Origin: Candidatus Avelusimicrobium pullicaecorum
GTDB lineage: Bacteria > Elusimicrobiota > Elusimicrobia > Elusimicrobiales > Elusimicrobiaceae
DNA: 60,406 nucleotides
Assembly (NCBI GenBank): GCA_944322825.1
Contig: CALUQD010000006.1
Span: 1-60,406 of the forward strand
Direction of reading: 5' to 3'
A model generated the notes under the pieces. It was not told the origin of the DNA. It saw only the letters and a program-made list of their open reading frames with translations, and made no database searches. Numbering within the stretch: the first letter of the stretch is position 1; every line of letters starts with the position of its first letter. This document shows, piece after piece, positions 22,371 through 31,078 of this stretch. Made by a program: the position numbers and the translations under genes.

Positions 22371-23239
22371 ACGTTCTCCTTAAGTTTTCTTTCACCAGAT
22401 AGTATAATGTTTTCCAGCAATACTGCAAGCGTTACAGGCCCCACCCCGCCGGGAACCGGCGAGTAAGAAACGCCGCGCTGCTGCAGGGCTTGCGGGTCGG
22501 CATCGCCGCAGAGGCGGTCGTTTTTCCAATTAGTGGAAATGTCTATTAGCGTAGCACCGGGGCGCAGCCAGGCGGCGTCAATCAGGCCCGGGGCGCCCGC
22601 GGCGGAACAGACCAAATCCGCGTCTTTTAAGGCGCGGGGCAAATCGGTTTTGGTGTGGCAGATTTTAACGGTGGCGTTTTGGCACGTCAGCAAATGCGCC
22701 AGCGGGCGGCCGACCGTGCTGGAGCGGCCGATAACGGCAGCTTCGGCTCCTTCCAGCGAGATGTTGTGGTATTGCAGCAAACGGATAACAGCCGCCGCCG
22801 TGCAGGGCACAAATCCTTTTAAGGCCTGCACTTCCGCCCAGGTTTTGCATAAAAACAAGTTGCCCGCGTTGATGTTGGACATTCCGTCGATATCTTTTTG
22901 CGGGGCCAGGCGGTCGGCAAAGTCCGTGGCGGCCAGATGGGCGGGCAGCGGCCGCGGGATTAAAATCGCGTCGGTGGCCGGGTCGGCGGACAGACGTTCC
23001 ACCAGAGCCAAAAATTCGGACGCCGGGGTTTCGTTGTTAATTTCAAAAATTTGCGTTTGTACGCCCAATTTTTGCGCGGCTTCCACTTCTTTTTTTAGAT
23101 AGAGGTAGGCCCCGTAATCTTCAGTCGAACCGATGGCGCACAGTTTGATTGGGCGGCCCATTTTTTGGCAAACAGCCGCCGCCCTGGCGGGCAGGGTTTC
23201 GCGGATGTGTGCGGCTAGGGTGCGTCCTTCCAAAATCAT
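22367..23239 (-). CDS. folD: Bifunctional methylenetetrahydrofolate dehydrogenase/cyclohydrolase
   Basis: FolD interconverts 5,10-methylene-THF and 10-formyl-THF. The 290-residue protein has the catalytic YLYLKKEVEAAQKLG (Y-x(3)-K), DGMSNINAGNL, GRSSTVGRPLAHLL (NADP loop) and the terminal PVPGGVGPVT. Two family motifs deviate: IPRPLP instead of the usual QLPLP, and PCTAAAV instead of PCTPxG. ATG 23239 gives the normal N-terminus; the frame stays open far upstream into the prepilin repeat, but that part is repeat DNA. No Shine-Dalgarno is visible; TAAAAT lies just upstream, compatible with a leaderless message. The lipoprotein gene overlaps its end. Confidence 0.93.
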   Translation of the reverse strand: MILEGRTLAAHIRETLPARAAAVCQKMGRPIKLCAIGSTEDYGAYLYLKKEVEAAQKLGVQTQIFEINNETPASEFLALVERLSADPATDAILIPRPLPAHLAATDFADRLAPQKDIDGMSNINAGNLFLCKTWAEVQALKGFVPCTAAAVIRLLQYHNISLEGAEAAVIGRSSTVGRPLAHLLTCQNATVKICHTKTDLPRALKDADLVCSAAGAPGLIDAAWLRPGATLIDISTNWKNDRLCGDADPQALQQRGVSYSPVPGGVGPVTLAVLLENIILSGERKLKENV

Positions 23240-23280
23240 ATGTACTATTTTAGCAAATATGGAGGAATATGCGGGGCGCG

Positions 23281-23492
23281 TTTGGGCTAGGGTTATGCGG
23301 ATTTTCCCGCCTGCTGGCGGGCAACGAGTTGGGCGGCCAGGCTCGGTGCGGGGAGCACCGCCTTGGTGCTTTTGGGGCAGGGCGCGACATTTCCGAAACA
23401 GTGTGGCTCCGCTAATCGTGTTACCGGGCAAAGGAAAGGGAGGCCAGGCTCTGACCCCTTGATTTGTTTTTTTTTTTTGATAAATTTTGGCT
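23281..23492. repeat. Mosaic palindromic repeat block B, upstream of prepilin 2
   Basis: A shorter version of block A. Module-1-like hairpins lie at 23354-23370 (AGCACC/GGTGCT) and 23442-23456 (GGCCAG/CTGACC, one mismatch). The module-0 core CGAAACAGTGTGGCTC is at 23394-23409. The sequence then matches block A almost base for base from CCCCTTGATTTG through T12 into the prepilin coding sequence. Modules 2, 3 and 4 are absent. Confidence 0.8.
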
Positions 23493-23514
23493 ATGACCAA
23501 AATTTATCAAAAAA
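23473..23514 (+). promoter_or_regulatory. Start-codon hairpin of prepilin 2
   Basis: T6 plus GATAAATTTTGG (23473-23490) pairs perfectly over 18 bp with CCAAAATTTATC plus A6 (23497-23514). The six-base loop CTATGA contains ATG 23493. Relative to prepilin 1, codon 2 changed from AAC to ACC, which adds one more C-G pair to the stem. Confidence 0.8.
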
Positions 23515-23996
23515 CCCTCCCGGCGGGGAAAAACGCCGGATTTACGCTAATAGAGCTATTAGTAGTCGTTTTAATTATTGGTATCCTAGCGGCGGTGGCG
23601 TTGCCCAAATATCAAGTGGCAGTAGCCAAGGCGCGGTTTACGGAACTGATTACAATGGCCCGTGCCGTAAAAAATGCCCAAGAAATTTACTATATGGCCA
23701 ACGGCAGTTATGCAACAGCTATGGATGAATTGGATATTTCTTTTCCGACGCTTAAAGAAGGCCAGTCCATAATACTGCTCAATGGCGGTAACCGGGTAGC
23801 GGTGGTGGATTTAAAACGGTTGTGTAACAATTATGAAATTTATTATGATCACGCCGATGGCGATTATCCCGGGAAAGGGTTTTGCTGGGTGAGGTCAAAA
23901 GAGGCGTGCAACCAAACGCTGGGCACCCAGCTGTGCAAAGCGTTAGGATACACGTATACCAAAACGTCTCACGGATCGGTCTGGCTGGAGCCCTAG
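23493..23996 (+). CDS. Type IV pilin-like prepilin (PilE-like) 2
   Basis: The 167-residue precursor has leader [16 protein letters not shown], the cleavage site G|FTLIE, mature Glu5 and the same hydrophobic helix as prepilin 1. The C-terminal globular part is unrelated in detail and carries four Cys ([27 protein letters not shown]), so one or two disulfides are likely. Leader and helix DNA is nearly identical to the gene at 20532, including the hairpin around the start codon. The pattern (constant 5' end, variable 3' end, shared upstream repeats) suggests a family spread or shuffled by recombination. It is convergent with lepA. Confidence 0.92.
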   Translation: MTKIYQKTLPAGKNAGFTLIELLVVVLIIGILAAVALPKYQVAVAKARFTELITMARAVKNAQEIYYMANGSYATAMDELDISFPTLKEGQSIILLNGGNRVAVVDLKRLCNNYEIYYDHADGDYPGKGFCWVRSKEACNQTLGTQLCKALGYTYTKTSHGSVWLEP

Positions 23997-24021
23997 GTTC
24001 TCTTTCGTTCTGCATAAAAAA

Positions 24022-24045
24022 CCCGGCCGTTTGGCCGGGCTTTTT
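24022..24045. terminator. Bidirectional terminator between prepilin 2 and lepA
   Basis: CCCGGCC (24022-24028) pairs with GGCCGGG (24033-24039), with A6 before and T5 after. Confidence 0.85.
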
Positions 24046-24060
24046 GCAAAACAGCGAGAT

Positions 24061-25890
24061 TTATTCTTCATCAATCTTTAGCATTGCCACAAACGCTTCC
24101 TGCGGAATGTTCAAACTGCCGATGGCTTTCATCCGTTTTTTGCCTTCTTTCTGTTTTTCCAGCAATTTGCGTTTGCGGGTGATGTCGCCGCCGTAGCATT
24201 TGGCGATAACGTCTTTGCGGAAGGCGGGAATGGTTTCACGCGCGATGACTTTGCCGTTTACCGCGGCCTGTACGGCCACTTCAAACTGTTGGCGGCCGAT
24301 GAGCTCTTTGAGCTTTGCACACAGTGCGCGGCCCATCGTTTGGGCTTTGTCTTTATGCACCACTACGGAAAGCGCGTCCACCGGGGTACCGTGCAATAAA
24401 ATTTCCATCAGCACAACATTCGAACTTCTAAAGCCGGCCACCTCGTAATCAAACGAAGCATAGCCCTTGGAAACGGATTTTAATTTATTGTAAAAATCAA
24501 TCACCATTTCGCCCATTGGCATTTCGTATTTGATAATCACGCGTTGGTTGGACAGGTGGTCCATGCTCATAAATGTGCCGCGTTTTTCTTTTAACAGAGT
24601 CATCACGCCGTCCATAAATTCCACCGGGGTAACAATGGTGATATGGATGACGGGCTCTTTGATGTCGATGATGTCGCCGTGCGGCGGGAAATTGGCCGGG
24701 TTATCGATAATCTTATAACCGGGGTCGTCCGGGGCGTCGGGCAGAGCGGCCAGCTCCTGCGGGTGGGATTTGCGCGGCGTAAATTTGACGTGATACACCA
24801 CGTTGGGGCTGGTGGCAATGAGCGAGAGGTTAAACTCGCGTTCCAACCGCTCCTTTACAATTTCGATATGCAAAATGCCCATAAACCCCAGACGGAACCC
24901 AAAGCCCAGGGCCTTGGACGTTTCGCTCTGGTAGTGGAAAGAAGAATCGGACAAATTGAGTTTTTCCAACGCTTTTCGCAAAAGAGGGAAATCGGTCGTT
25001 TCCACCGGGAAAATACTGGCAAACACTACCGGCTTGGCGTCCGCGTAGCCGGGCAGCGGCTCTTTTGCCGGGCGTTCGGCCAGGGTGACGGTGTCGCCCA
25101 CTTTTACTTGGTGAATGTCTTTAATGCCGGCCACCAAATACCCCACTTCGCCGGCGGAAAGGGAATCGGCCTTGTGGAGCTGTTTGGGCGTCATAAAACC
25201 GATTTCTTCCGTCTTGTACGTGGCGCCGGAGGACATAAACTGGATGGTTTGCCCCGGCTTAATGCTGCCGTCCACTAAGCGGATATACATAATCACGCCG
25301 CGGAAGGGGTCGTAATACGAGTCGAAAATAAGCGCGCGAAGCGGCGCGTTAGGGTCGCCCTGCGGGGCGGGAATATCGGTGATAATTCGGTCCAGCAAAT
25401 GTTCAATGCCCATCCCGGTTTTGGCGCTGACGCGTTCGGCCTCTATGGGTTCTCTTAAAATATCCCACAGTTGTTCTTCCGAGGAGTCCGCGTCGGACTG
25501 GGACAAATCCACCTTGTTCATTACCGGGATGATTTTAAGCCCCAAACTTTGCGCCAAGTGGGCGTGGGCGACGGTTTGCGCTTCCACCCCTTGCGAGGCG
25601 TCCACCAGCAAAAGCACGCCTTCGCACGCGCGCAGCGAGCGGGCCACTTCGTAGGAAAAATCCACGTGGCCGGGGGTGTCGATTAAGTTTAAAATATAGT
25701 CTTTGTAAACAATGCGTACCGCTTTGGCTTTGATGGTGATGCCGCGTTCGCGCTCTAGATCCATTCCGTCTAACAGCTGGGCTTGCATTTTGCGCTTGGG
25801 TACGGTGCCGGTATCTTCTAAAATGCGGTCGGAAAGAGTGGTCTTGCCGTGGTCGATATGGGCGACAATGGAAAAATTACGAATCTTCAT
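24061..25890 (-). CDS. lepA: Elongation factor 4 (LepA) GTPase
   Basis: EF-4 is a ribosome-associated GTPase that acts in translation under stress and in initiation. The 609-residue protein has G1 AHIDHGKTT (residues 10-18), DTPGHVDF, NKVDL and the LepA-specific C-terminal region (KYEMPMGEMVIDFYNKLKS, then CYGGDITRKRKLLEKQKEGKKRM). ATG 25890 gives the canonical MKIRNFSIVAH start and lies 14 bases inside the ptsI end; a TTG further upstream is unneeded. It is the last gene of the hpf-hprK-PTS operon, which is unusual company for lepA. Confidence 0.97.
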   Translation of the reverse strand: MKIRNFSIVAHIDHGKTTLSDRILEDTGTVPKRKMQAQLLDGMDLERERGITIKAKAVRIVYKDYILNLIDTPGHVDFSYEVARSLRACEGVLLLVDASQGVEAQTVAHAHLAQSLGLKIIPVMNKVDLSQSDADSSEEQLWDILREPIEAERVSAKTGMGIEHLLDRIITDIPAPQGDPNAPLRALIFDSYYDPFRGVIMYIRLVDGSIKPGQTIQFMSSGATYKTEEIGFMTPKQLHKADSLSAGEVGYLVAGIKDIHQVKVGDTVTLAERPAKEPLPGYADAKPVVFASIFPVETTDFPLLRKALEKLNLSDSSFHYQSETSKALGFGFRLGFMGILHIEIVKERLEREFNLSLIATSPNVVYHVKFTPRKSHPQELAALPDAPDDPGYKIIDNPANFPPHGDIIDIKEPVIHITIVTPVEFMDGVMTLLKEKRGTFMSMDHLSNQRVIIKYEMPMGEMVIDFYNKLKSVSKGYASFDYEVAGFRSSNVVLMEILLHGTPVDALSVVVHKDKAQTMGRALCAKLKELIGRQQFEVAVQAAVNGKVIARETIPAFRKDVIAKCYGGDITRKRKLLEKQKEGKKRMKAIGSLNIPQEAFVAMLKIDEE

Positions 25891-27619
25891 TTTTATCGTT
25901 CTGCTCAATTAAGTTTCTAATTTCTTCCGAGCTTCCCATCAGCAACGCCGCTTGGGCCAAGTCGGAACAGGTTTCAAAATTCAAATTGCGGATGTTGTTT
26001 TTCACGCGCAGATACATCCGCGGCGTGACGGAAAGCGCGTCTATCCCCCAGCCCAGCAACAGCGGCAGCATTTTGCTGTCGGAGGCGATTTCCCCGCAGA
26101 TGCTCACTTTTTTGTTGCGTTTGTGGGCGGTTTGGATGATTTGGTTGATGGTGCGGCCAACTGCCGGATGGCAGGGGTCGTACATATGGGCCACTTCCTG
26201 GTTGACGCGGTCCACCGCTACTAGATATTGTATCAAGTCGTTGGTGCCAATGGAAATAAAATCCAGCAAATGAATCATTCCGTCCAACGCAATGGCGGCG
26301 GCGGGCACTTCAATCATCGCCCCCAGCGCCACGCGGTTGACGGGCTTTTTGCCTTCGGCTTCGATTTCTTTCAAGGCTTGGTCGTACGCCGCGCGTACGT
26401 GGCGCACTTCTTCCACCGAGGACACCATCGGAATCATAATTTTTACCTGCGCCGGCACCTCGCACGCCATCCGCAGGATGGCCCGCAGCTGGGTATGCAT
26501 CAGTTCAGGGTTTTTTAAGAATAAACGGATTCCGCGGCAGCCCATAAAGGGGTTTTCGTCCTGGTCAAATTCGTCCAGCGGGAAATCGGGCAATTTGTCG
26601 GCCCCCAGGTCCGCCAGGCGGATGGTCACCGGGCGCATATCAAACCGTTTGGCCACGGACAGATACGTTTGGTATTGTTCTTCTTCCGTGGGCGGGGTGG
26701 GGGTATTCATATACAAAAATTCGGTGCGCAGGAGGCCCAAACCGTCGGTGATGAGGCGTTTGTTTTCTTTGTTGTCGGTGCGCGGGTCGTAATTGACCAA
26801 GAGCTTGATGGCGTGCCCGTCTTCGGTAATGACCGGCAGGTGGTTGATGGTTTTTAAAAGGGCTTCTGTCTTTTTCAGTTCGCGCTGGATTTTGCGGTAA
26901 TTGGCCAATGTGTATTTGTCCGGGTTGATGACCAAGAGGCCGTTTTCGCCGTCGATAATCAGCGTGTCGCCGGATTGGACGTCTTTGGACGCGGTGGACA
27001 ACCCCACCACCGCCGGAATGTTTAAACTCTGCGCCAGCAAGGCCGTGTGGCTGGTTTTGCCGCCCACATCCGTGCAGAAGCCCATAATCTGGTTTTCTTG
27101 CAGGTTGATGGTATCGGACGGATACAAATTGTGGGCTACCAGCAAGGACGGTTTGGTAATGGAAGCCAAAAATTCCCGCTTGCCGCCTTCCAAATTGTTG
27201 ACCAGACGCTTGCCTACGTCAAAAATATCGTTGCGGCGTTCTTTGAAAAAGGGGTCTTCTATTTTATCAAAGCTGGCGGCCAGTTCTTGGAGCGTGAGGA
27301 AAATGGCGGCCTGGGCCGAAAGGTGTTCGGTTCGGATTTTTTTGGAAACCGAGTCTTTCAGCGCCGGGTCTTGCAAAATCAGTTTGTGGGTGGACATCAG
27401 GTTGGCGTATTCGGCCCCGAGGGTGGAAAGCACTTTTTGTTCGCAGGCGTCCAGCTCCGTCAGCGTTTTTTGCATAGCGGTGCGGATTTTTTGCAATTCG
27501 GCTTTCACTTCGCCGGGTTCCACGTATTGCCGGGTTACGGCAAAACTTTCCCCCGGCAAAAGCACTGCCGGCCCGATGGATACCCCCGGGCTGGCGGCCA
27601 CGCCTTTTAACACGAGCAT
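25877..27619 (-). CDS. ptsI: PTS enzyme I (phosphoenolpyruvate-protein phosphotransferase)
   Basis: Enzyme I takes phosphate from PEP and gives it to HPr. The 580-residue protein has the active-site His in GGKTSHTALLAQSL and the PEP-binding segments RGIRLFLKNPELM, GTNDLIQYLVAVDRVN and SICGEIASD with the catalytic Cys. ATG 27619 is preferred: AAGGA lies 7 bases upstream, just after the ptsH stop, and the family N-terminus begins here (LKGVAASPGVSIGPA). Longer in-frame starts lie inside ptsH. With HPr, IIA and IIB it forms a complete phosphorelay encoded in one operon. Confidence 0.97.
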   Translation of the reverse strand: MLVLKGVAASPGVSIGPAVLLPGESFAVTRQYVEPGEVKAELQKIRTAMQKTLTELDACEQKVLSTLGAEYANLMSTHKLILQDPALKDSVSKKIRTEHLSAQAAIFLTLQELAASFDKIEDPFFKERRNDIFDVGKRLVNNLEGGKREFLASITKPSLLVAHNLYPSDTINLQENQIMGFCTDVGGKTSHTALLAQSLNIPAVVGLSTASKDVQSGDTLIIDGENGLLVINPDKYTLANYRKIQRELKKTEALLKTINHLPVITEDGHAIKLLVNYDPRTDNKENKRLITDGLGLLRTEFLYMNTPTPPTEEEQYQTYLSVAKRFDMRPVTIRLADLGADKLPDFPLDEFDQDENPFMGCRGIRLFLKNPELMHTQLRAILRMACEVPAQVKIMIPMVSSVEEVRHVRAAYDQALKEIEAEGKKPVNRVALGAMIEVPAAAIALDGMIHLLDFISIGTNDLIQYLVAVDRVNQEVAHMYDPCHPAVGRTINQIIQTAHKRNKKVSICGEIASDSKMLPLLLGWGIDALSVTPRMYLRVKNNIRNLNFETCSDLAQAALLMGSSEEIRNLIEQNDKNEDS

Positions 27620-27632
27620 ACTGCGTTCCTTG

Positions 27633-27902
27633 TTAGAATTCTTCATTAAATCTATCGTCGAATAACTTTTTGATGGCCTCAAAAGCCTCTTTTTCGTCTG
27701 AACCGTCTGTCGTTACCTGTATATACGACCCAAATTCCGCCGCCAGCATCATTACGCCCATAATGCTTTTGGCGTTTACTTTGACGTCATCCTTGGCCAG
27801 CTGAATATCGCAGGAAAATTTGGCGGCCGTCTGCGCCAGCTGCGCGGCCGGACGGGCGTGCAGGCCTAAGCGGTTTATAATTTTGATATCTTGCTGTATC
27901 AC
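27633..27902 (-). CDS. ptsH: PTS phosphocarrier protein HPr
   Basis: The 89-residue HPr starts at GTG 27902 with AGAGG upstream. With this start the catalytic His is exactly residue 15 (NRLGLHARPAAQ) and the regulatory Ser is exactly residue 46 (NAKSIMGVMML), the canonical numbering. Both sites being present, with hprK in the same operon, means HPr can be phosphorylated by enzyme I (transport) and by HPr kinase (regulation). Earlier in-frame starts fall inside the IID gene and can be dismissed. It is followed by ptsI after 13 bases. Confidence 0.96.
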   Translation of the reverse strand: MIQQDIKIINRLGLHARPAAQLAQTAAKFSCDIQLAKDDVKVNAKSIMGVMMLAAEFGSYIQVTTDGSDEKEAFEAIKKLFDDRFNEEF

Positions 27903-27912
27903 AAATGCCTCT

Positions 27913-28734
27913 TTATAAGTAGCAGACGAGGTTGAACACCACCACCGCCGCCAGATATAAGTACATGTTCGGTATACGCAATTTGCGGGTGACAAAGCTG
28001 ATCATCACAAAGAACAGCACAATGACCGCCCGCGTGACGAAGTGTACATCCAATTCGGTAAAATCTTTTAAATAATGGTATAGGCCGAACAAAATCATCC
28101 CCACCGCAAAAATCAATCCAATGCGTTTGGCGTTGTAGATGGTTTTGTTCCAGTCAAACCGCGTCAGCCCGTAGCAAGACTTTTCGCCCGCGTGATAACT
28201 GATTTTAAGGCCCTGCCATTTAACGAACAAAGCAATGGCATTAAACACAAAGAAAGCCACTCCTCCCGCCGCAAACACATACACCAGCGGCACCGAGGCC
28301 GGCAAATTGATTTCAAAAAAGTTTACTCCCAACATCAGCCAAATAAACAAGGCAATCAGCAGAGTAAGCGGTTTTAAGGTGCCCCAGAACAACCGATCCC
28401 CGATAGAGGCGGTAGTGATGGAAAGGCCCTTTTTGATGGAGGCCCATTCCGTCATTTTTTCTTTAAATTTCGTCAGCGATTCCGCCTTGGCAATTTCTTC
28501 TTCCTGCCGGGCCAGCGCCCCAAAGCAGAAGGACGCCATAACCGGCTGGGTGTTGAAAATTTCCAAATAGCGCTGCAATACCGAGGGGAGGGCGTCGCGG
28601 TCGTTTTGATAGGTTTCTTTTAAAAACGGCAGCATCACAAACGTCAGCCCCAGGTTTTGGTATTTCATATAATTCCAACCCGTTTGCAAGAAGAACGAGC
28701 GCAGAAAAAGATTGAAACGCATCGAAAACCGCAT
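27913..28734 (-). CDS. PTS mannose-family IID membrane component
   Basis: The 273-residue protein matches IID of the mannose/fructose/sorbose family: an N-terminal FLRSFFLQTGWNYMKYQNLGLTF (family 'q..wnyer.q..Gf'), a large cytoplasmic part (QPVMASFCFGALARQEEEIAK) and C-terminal membrane segments. IID and IIC together form the sugar pore. RBS GAGG precedes ATG 28734, four bases after the IIC stop. The sugar cannot be read from sequence. No sugar-catabolic gene accompanies it. Confidence 0.92.
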   Translation of the reverse strand: MRFSMRFNLFLRSFFLQTGWNYMKYQNLGLTFVMLPFLKETYQNDRDALPSVLQRYLEIFNTQPVMASFCFGALARQEEEIAKAESLTKFKEKMTEWASIKKGLSITTASIGDRLFWGTLKPLTLLIALFIWLMLGVNFFEINLPASVPLVYVFAAGGVAFFVFNAIALFVKWQGLKISYHAGEKSCYGLTRFDWNKTIYNAKRIGLIFAVGMILFGLYHYLKDFTELDVHFVTRAVIVLFFVMISFVTRKLRIPNMYLYLAAVVVFNLVCYL

Positions 28735-28738
28735 CGTG

Positions 28739-29344
28739 TTACCTCGCTTTTAGGCGGAATGCCGGCACCAGCGTGGCCAGCCCAATCCACGGGACAGCCA
28801 TATAGGCAAACCGGCACGCAAAGTGCGCCTGGGTTGGAATATGGGGCAGCAGCCACAGCATTCCTTTGCTGCACACCCACGTAAAGATAAAAATCAAAGC
28901 AAAATTCATCAAAAAGGAAGTTGCCAATGTAAAGAGCACGGTGCGCAACACCATACTGGGGTTTTTAAGAATCTGGGTTTCCCAGTAAACCAGCCATTTA
29001 AAGCGGTTCTTGCGCATAAACCGTTCCGCAATGGCAAATAATATGGCCCCTATTACGCCAAAAAAGAAAGCGAAATATAATTCAATTCCCATTGCGTGCA
29101 AGGCCAGCGAGATGACCGAGCAGACTACTGCGCTGGGGGGTAAAATGCCGCCTAACGGGCTGACATCCGCAAAAATCAGTTCCGTAAAAACGCCTACTTG
29201 CAGCCCGGCCATTACGTCCCCCGTTACCAGCGACAAGAGCGGCGCGGCAATAATCCCGCGCGAAAAAGTAAGCTGGAAAGCGTAGGTGGTGTCCAGTTCT
29301 AACAAAGCGGCCAATACACACAGCATAAATACTTCGGGGGTCAT
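28739..29344 (-). CDS. PTS mannose-family IIC membrane component (short)
   Basis: The 201-residue protein is hydrophobic throughout, with the family features ALLELDTTYAFQLTFSRGIIAAPLLSLVTGD, AGLQVGVFTELIFADVSPLGG and PPSAVVCSVIS. Typical IIC proteins have about 250-270 residues, so this one is some 50-70 shorter, mostly at the C-terminal side. It may still pair with IID. Its start overlaps the IIB stop by one base, so the ratio of the subunits is set by coupled translation. Confidence 0.88.
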   Translation of the reverse strand: MTPEVFMLCVLAALLELDTTYAFQLTFSRGIIAAPLLSLVTGDVMAGLQVGVFTELIFADVSPLGGILPPSAVVCSVISLALHAMGIELYFAFFFGVIGAILFAIAERFMRKNRFKWLVYWETQILKNPSMVLRTVLFTLATSFLMNFALIFIFTWVCSKGMLWLLPHIPTQAHFACRFAYMAVPWIGLATLVPAFRLKAR

Positions 29345-29811
29345 TATCCAATTGCCTCGCTTACCGAAACGGATTGAGAGTTGGGAACCGCCCGTGTTTC
29401 AATAGAGATTCCCAAGTCCCGTATTAACTTTAAAAACTGTTTGTCGGATGCATCCAAAAACACGTTTTCATCCAGCTTTTGGGCGCCTTCCTTAAAATGC
29501 ATTCCGCCAATGTTGAGCGATTTTAGCTGCAAACCGTCTTTGATGAGTTCCGTTACCTCTTGCAAGGAGCCCATCAATAGGAAAATGCGCCGTTTGGATT
29601 GCGCGGCGTAGCGGGCGCAGTCGTGGGCGTCCAAAATGGTCAAATCGTACTCATACGGCAAACTCAGGCGTAACAGGCCGCGGTTAAGACACGATTCTTT
29701 CCCTTTTAGACAAGGAATTAAAATCTCGTCCACATTTAGTTCCGGCAGCCAGGCCTGTACAATTTGGCCGTGAATCAAGCGGTCGTCTACCCGCGCAAAA
29801 ATAATTGGCAT
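29344..29811 (-). CDS. PTS mannose-family IIB component
   Basis: The 155-residue soluble IIB begins IFARVDDRLIHGQIVQAW with the phosphorylated His in RLIHGQ (His14). The characteristic LNIGGMHFKEGAQKLDENVFLD and the preceding VTELIKDGLQLKSLNIGG follow, as in AgaV/ManX-B domains. It accepts phosphate from IIA and gives it to the incoming sugar. It is a separate protein here, not fused to IIA, and overlaps both neighbours by one base. Confidence 0.93.
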   Translation of the reverse strand: MPIIFARVDDRLIHGQIVQAWLPELNVDEILIPCLKGKESCLNRGLLRLSLPYEYDLTILDAHDCARYAAQSKRRIFLLMGSLQEVTELIKDGLQLKSLNIGGMHFKEGAQKLDENVFLDASDKQFLKLIRDLGISIETRAVPNSQSVSVSEAIG

Positions 29812-30218
29812 TACAGCCCCTTCATCAGCAGTTCCGTTGCATTAATGACGGCGCGTTTGCCGTCGGCTTCAATTTTTTCCGCCAGCTCTTTGGCGGGCAG
29901 TTTCTTGCGGCTGTTAAGGGCCGTAAGCAACATACTCAAATTCAGCCCGGTAATCACATAGCATTTGGGCAAATCTTTGCTGGCCGTCAACGAGATATTG
30001 GTGGCGCTGCCGCCAAAAATATCCGTTAAGATAACGGCGCCCTCCTCGCAGGATTGAAGCAATTCGTGCAATTTGGCCGCTTCTTTTTCCACCGAAGCGG
30101 CGGCGGTTACGGAAAAAGCGGCCATCGCGTCATCGGCCGGTTTGCCGATGATTTGTGCCGCGGTTTCCAACATTTCCTGGGCCAAATGGCCGTGGGTTAC
30201 TAAAATGATTTTTACCAT
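29811..30218 (-). CDS. PTS mannose-family IIA component
   Basis: The 135-residue IIA starts MVKIILVTHGHLAQEML, with the catalytic His in THGHLA (His9 or His11), and has the family GGSATNISL after ILTDIF. It receives phosphate from HPr. It lies between rapZ and IIB in the operon. Related IIA proteins in diderms can be regulatory rather than transport components, but here IIB, IIC and IID are all present. Confidence 0.94.
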   Translation of the reverse strand: MVKIILVTHGHLAQEMLETAAQIIGKPADDAMAAFSVTAAASVEKEAAKLHELLQSCEEGAVILTDIFGGSATNISLTASKDLPKCYVITGLNLSMLLTALNSRKKLPAKELAEKIEADGKRAVINATELLMKGL

Positions 30219-30220
30219 AA

Positions 30221-31078
30221 TTAAAGTCCTATATCTCTGTGAAATTCCGTCGCGTTGAGCCCTGCTTTTACCAGCTGCTGCGCCAGCGTATGCGCCATAA
30301 AAACGCTGCGGTGTTTGCCGCCGGTGCAGCCCATAGCAATCGTCAGGTAGCTTTTACCTTCCTTTATATATTTAGGTATTAAGTACTTTATCAAATCGGC
30401 AAATTTAGCCGAAAATTCACGCGTTTCTTTAAACGACATAATATAATTTTGTACTTCTTTATCCAAGCCTGTTTTTTCCCGCAGCTCGGGGATATAATAC
30501 GGGTTGGGCAGAAAGCGCACATCCATTACGATATCGCAGTCTTTTAAAATGCCGTTTTTAAATCCGAATGACACCACGGAAATTTGCATATCGCCTTCGC
30601 GCGTGAGGCCCAAGAGCGCAGAGAGTTTTTCTTTTAATTCGCCCAGTTTTAAATCCGAGGTATCAATTACTTTATCGGCCATCGTGCGAATAGGGCTCAT
30701 CAGTTCCCGTTCGTGGGCGATGGCGGCGGCCAGTTTTTTATGAATGGGGTGACGGTGTTTGGTTTCCGAAAAGCGGCGTATCAAACATTCTTCCGAAGCG
30801 TCCAGGAAAATCACTTTCACCACAAAATCATCCGCCACCATCGAGTTTAAAATTTTGGGCATATCTTTTAAACGTCCGCCTTCGCGCACGTCGATACCCA
30901 GGGCGATGTCTTTGCCTTCGCCGCTTTGTTTGATGTAGTCGGTGAAATTTTTAAACAGGGCCAGCGGCAAGTTGTCCACGCAGTAAAAACCGAAGTCGCC
31001 CAAGATTTTCAGCGCCTGGGATTTGCCCGCCCCGCTTAGGCCGGTGATGATGAAAATACGTCGTTTATTGTTTGCCAT
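30221..31078 (-). CDS. rapZ: RapZ/YvcJ-family nucleotide-binding adaptor
   Basis: The 285-residue protein has the P-loop GLSGAGKS near the N-terminus, [28 protein letters not shown] (family RRysEtRR.HP) and the C-terminal RapZ domain with [16 protein letters not shown] and [15 protein letters not shown] [13 protein letters not shown]. In E. coli RapZ guides RNase E to GlmZ to control amino-sugar synthesis; in Bacillus YvcJ affects competence. It overlaps the hprK end by 14 bases. ATG 31078 with AAGGG is preferred over GTG 31084. Its conserved place beside hprK and PTS genes is known from many genomes. Confidence 0.95.
   Translation of the reverse strand: MANNKRRIFIITGLSGAGKSQALKILGDFGFYCVDNLPLALFKNFTDYIKQSGEGKDIALGIDVREGGRLKDMPKILNSMVADDFVVKVIFLDASEECLIRRFSETKHRHPIHKKLAAAIAHERELMSPIRTMADKVIDTSDLKLGELKEKLSALLGLTREGDMQISVVSFGFKNGILKDCDIVMDVRFLPNPYYIPELREKTGLDKEVQNYIMSFKETREFSAKFADLIKYLIPKYIKEGKSYLTIAMGCTGGKHRSVFMAHTLAQQLVKAGLNATEFHRDIGL

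Noticed and set aside
22367..23500. FolD starting at 23500 with an 87-residue N-terminal extension
   Set aside because: The extension is encoded by the antisense of the prepilin hairpin and repeat block. The family N-terminus begins at ATG 23239.
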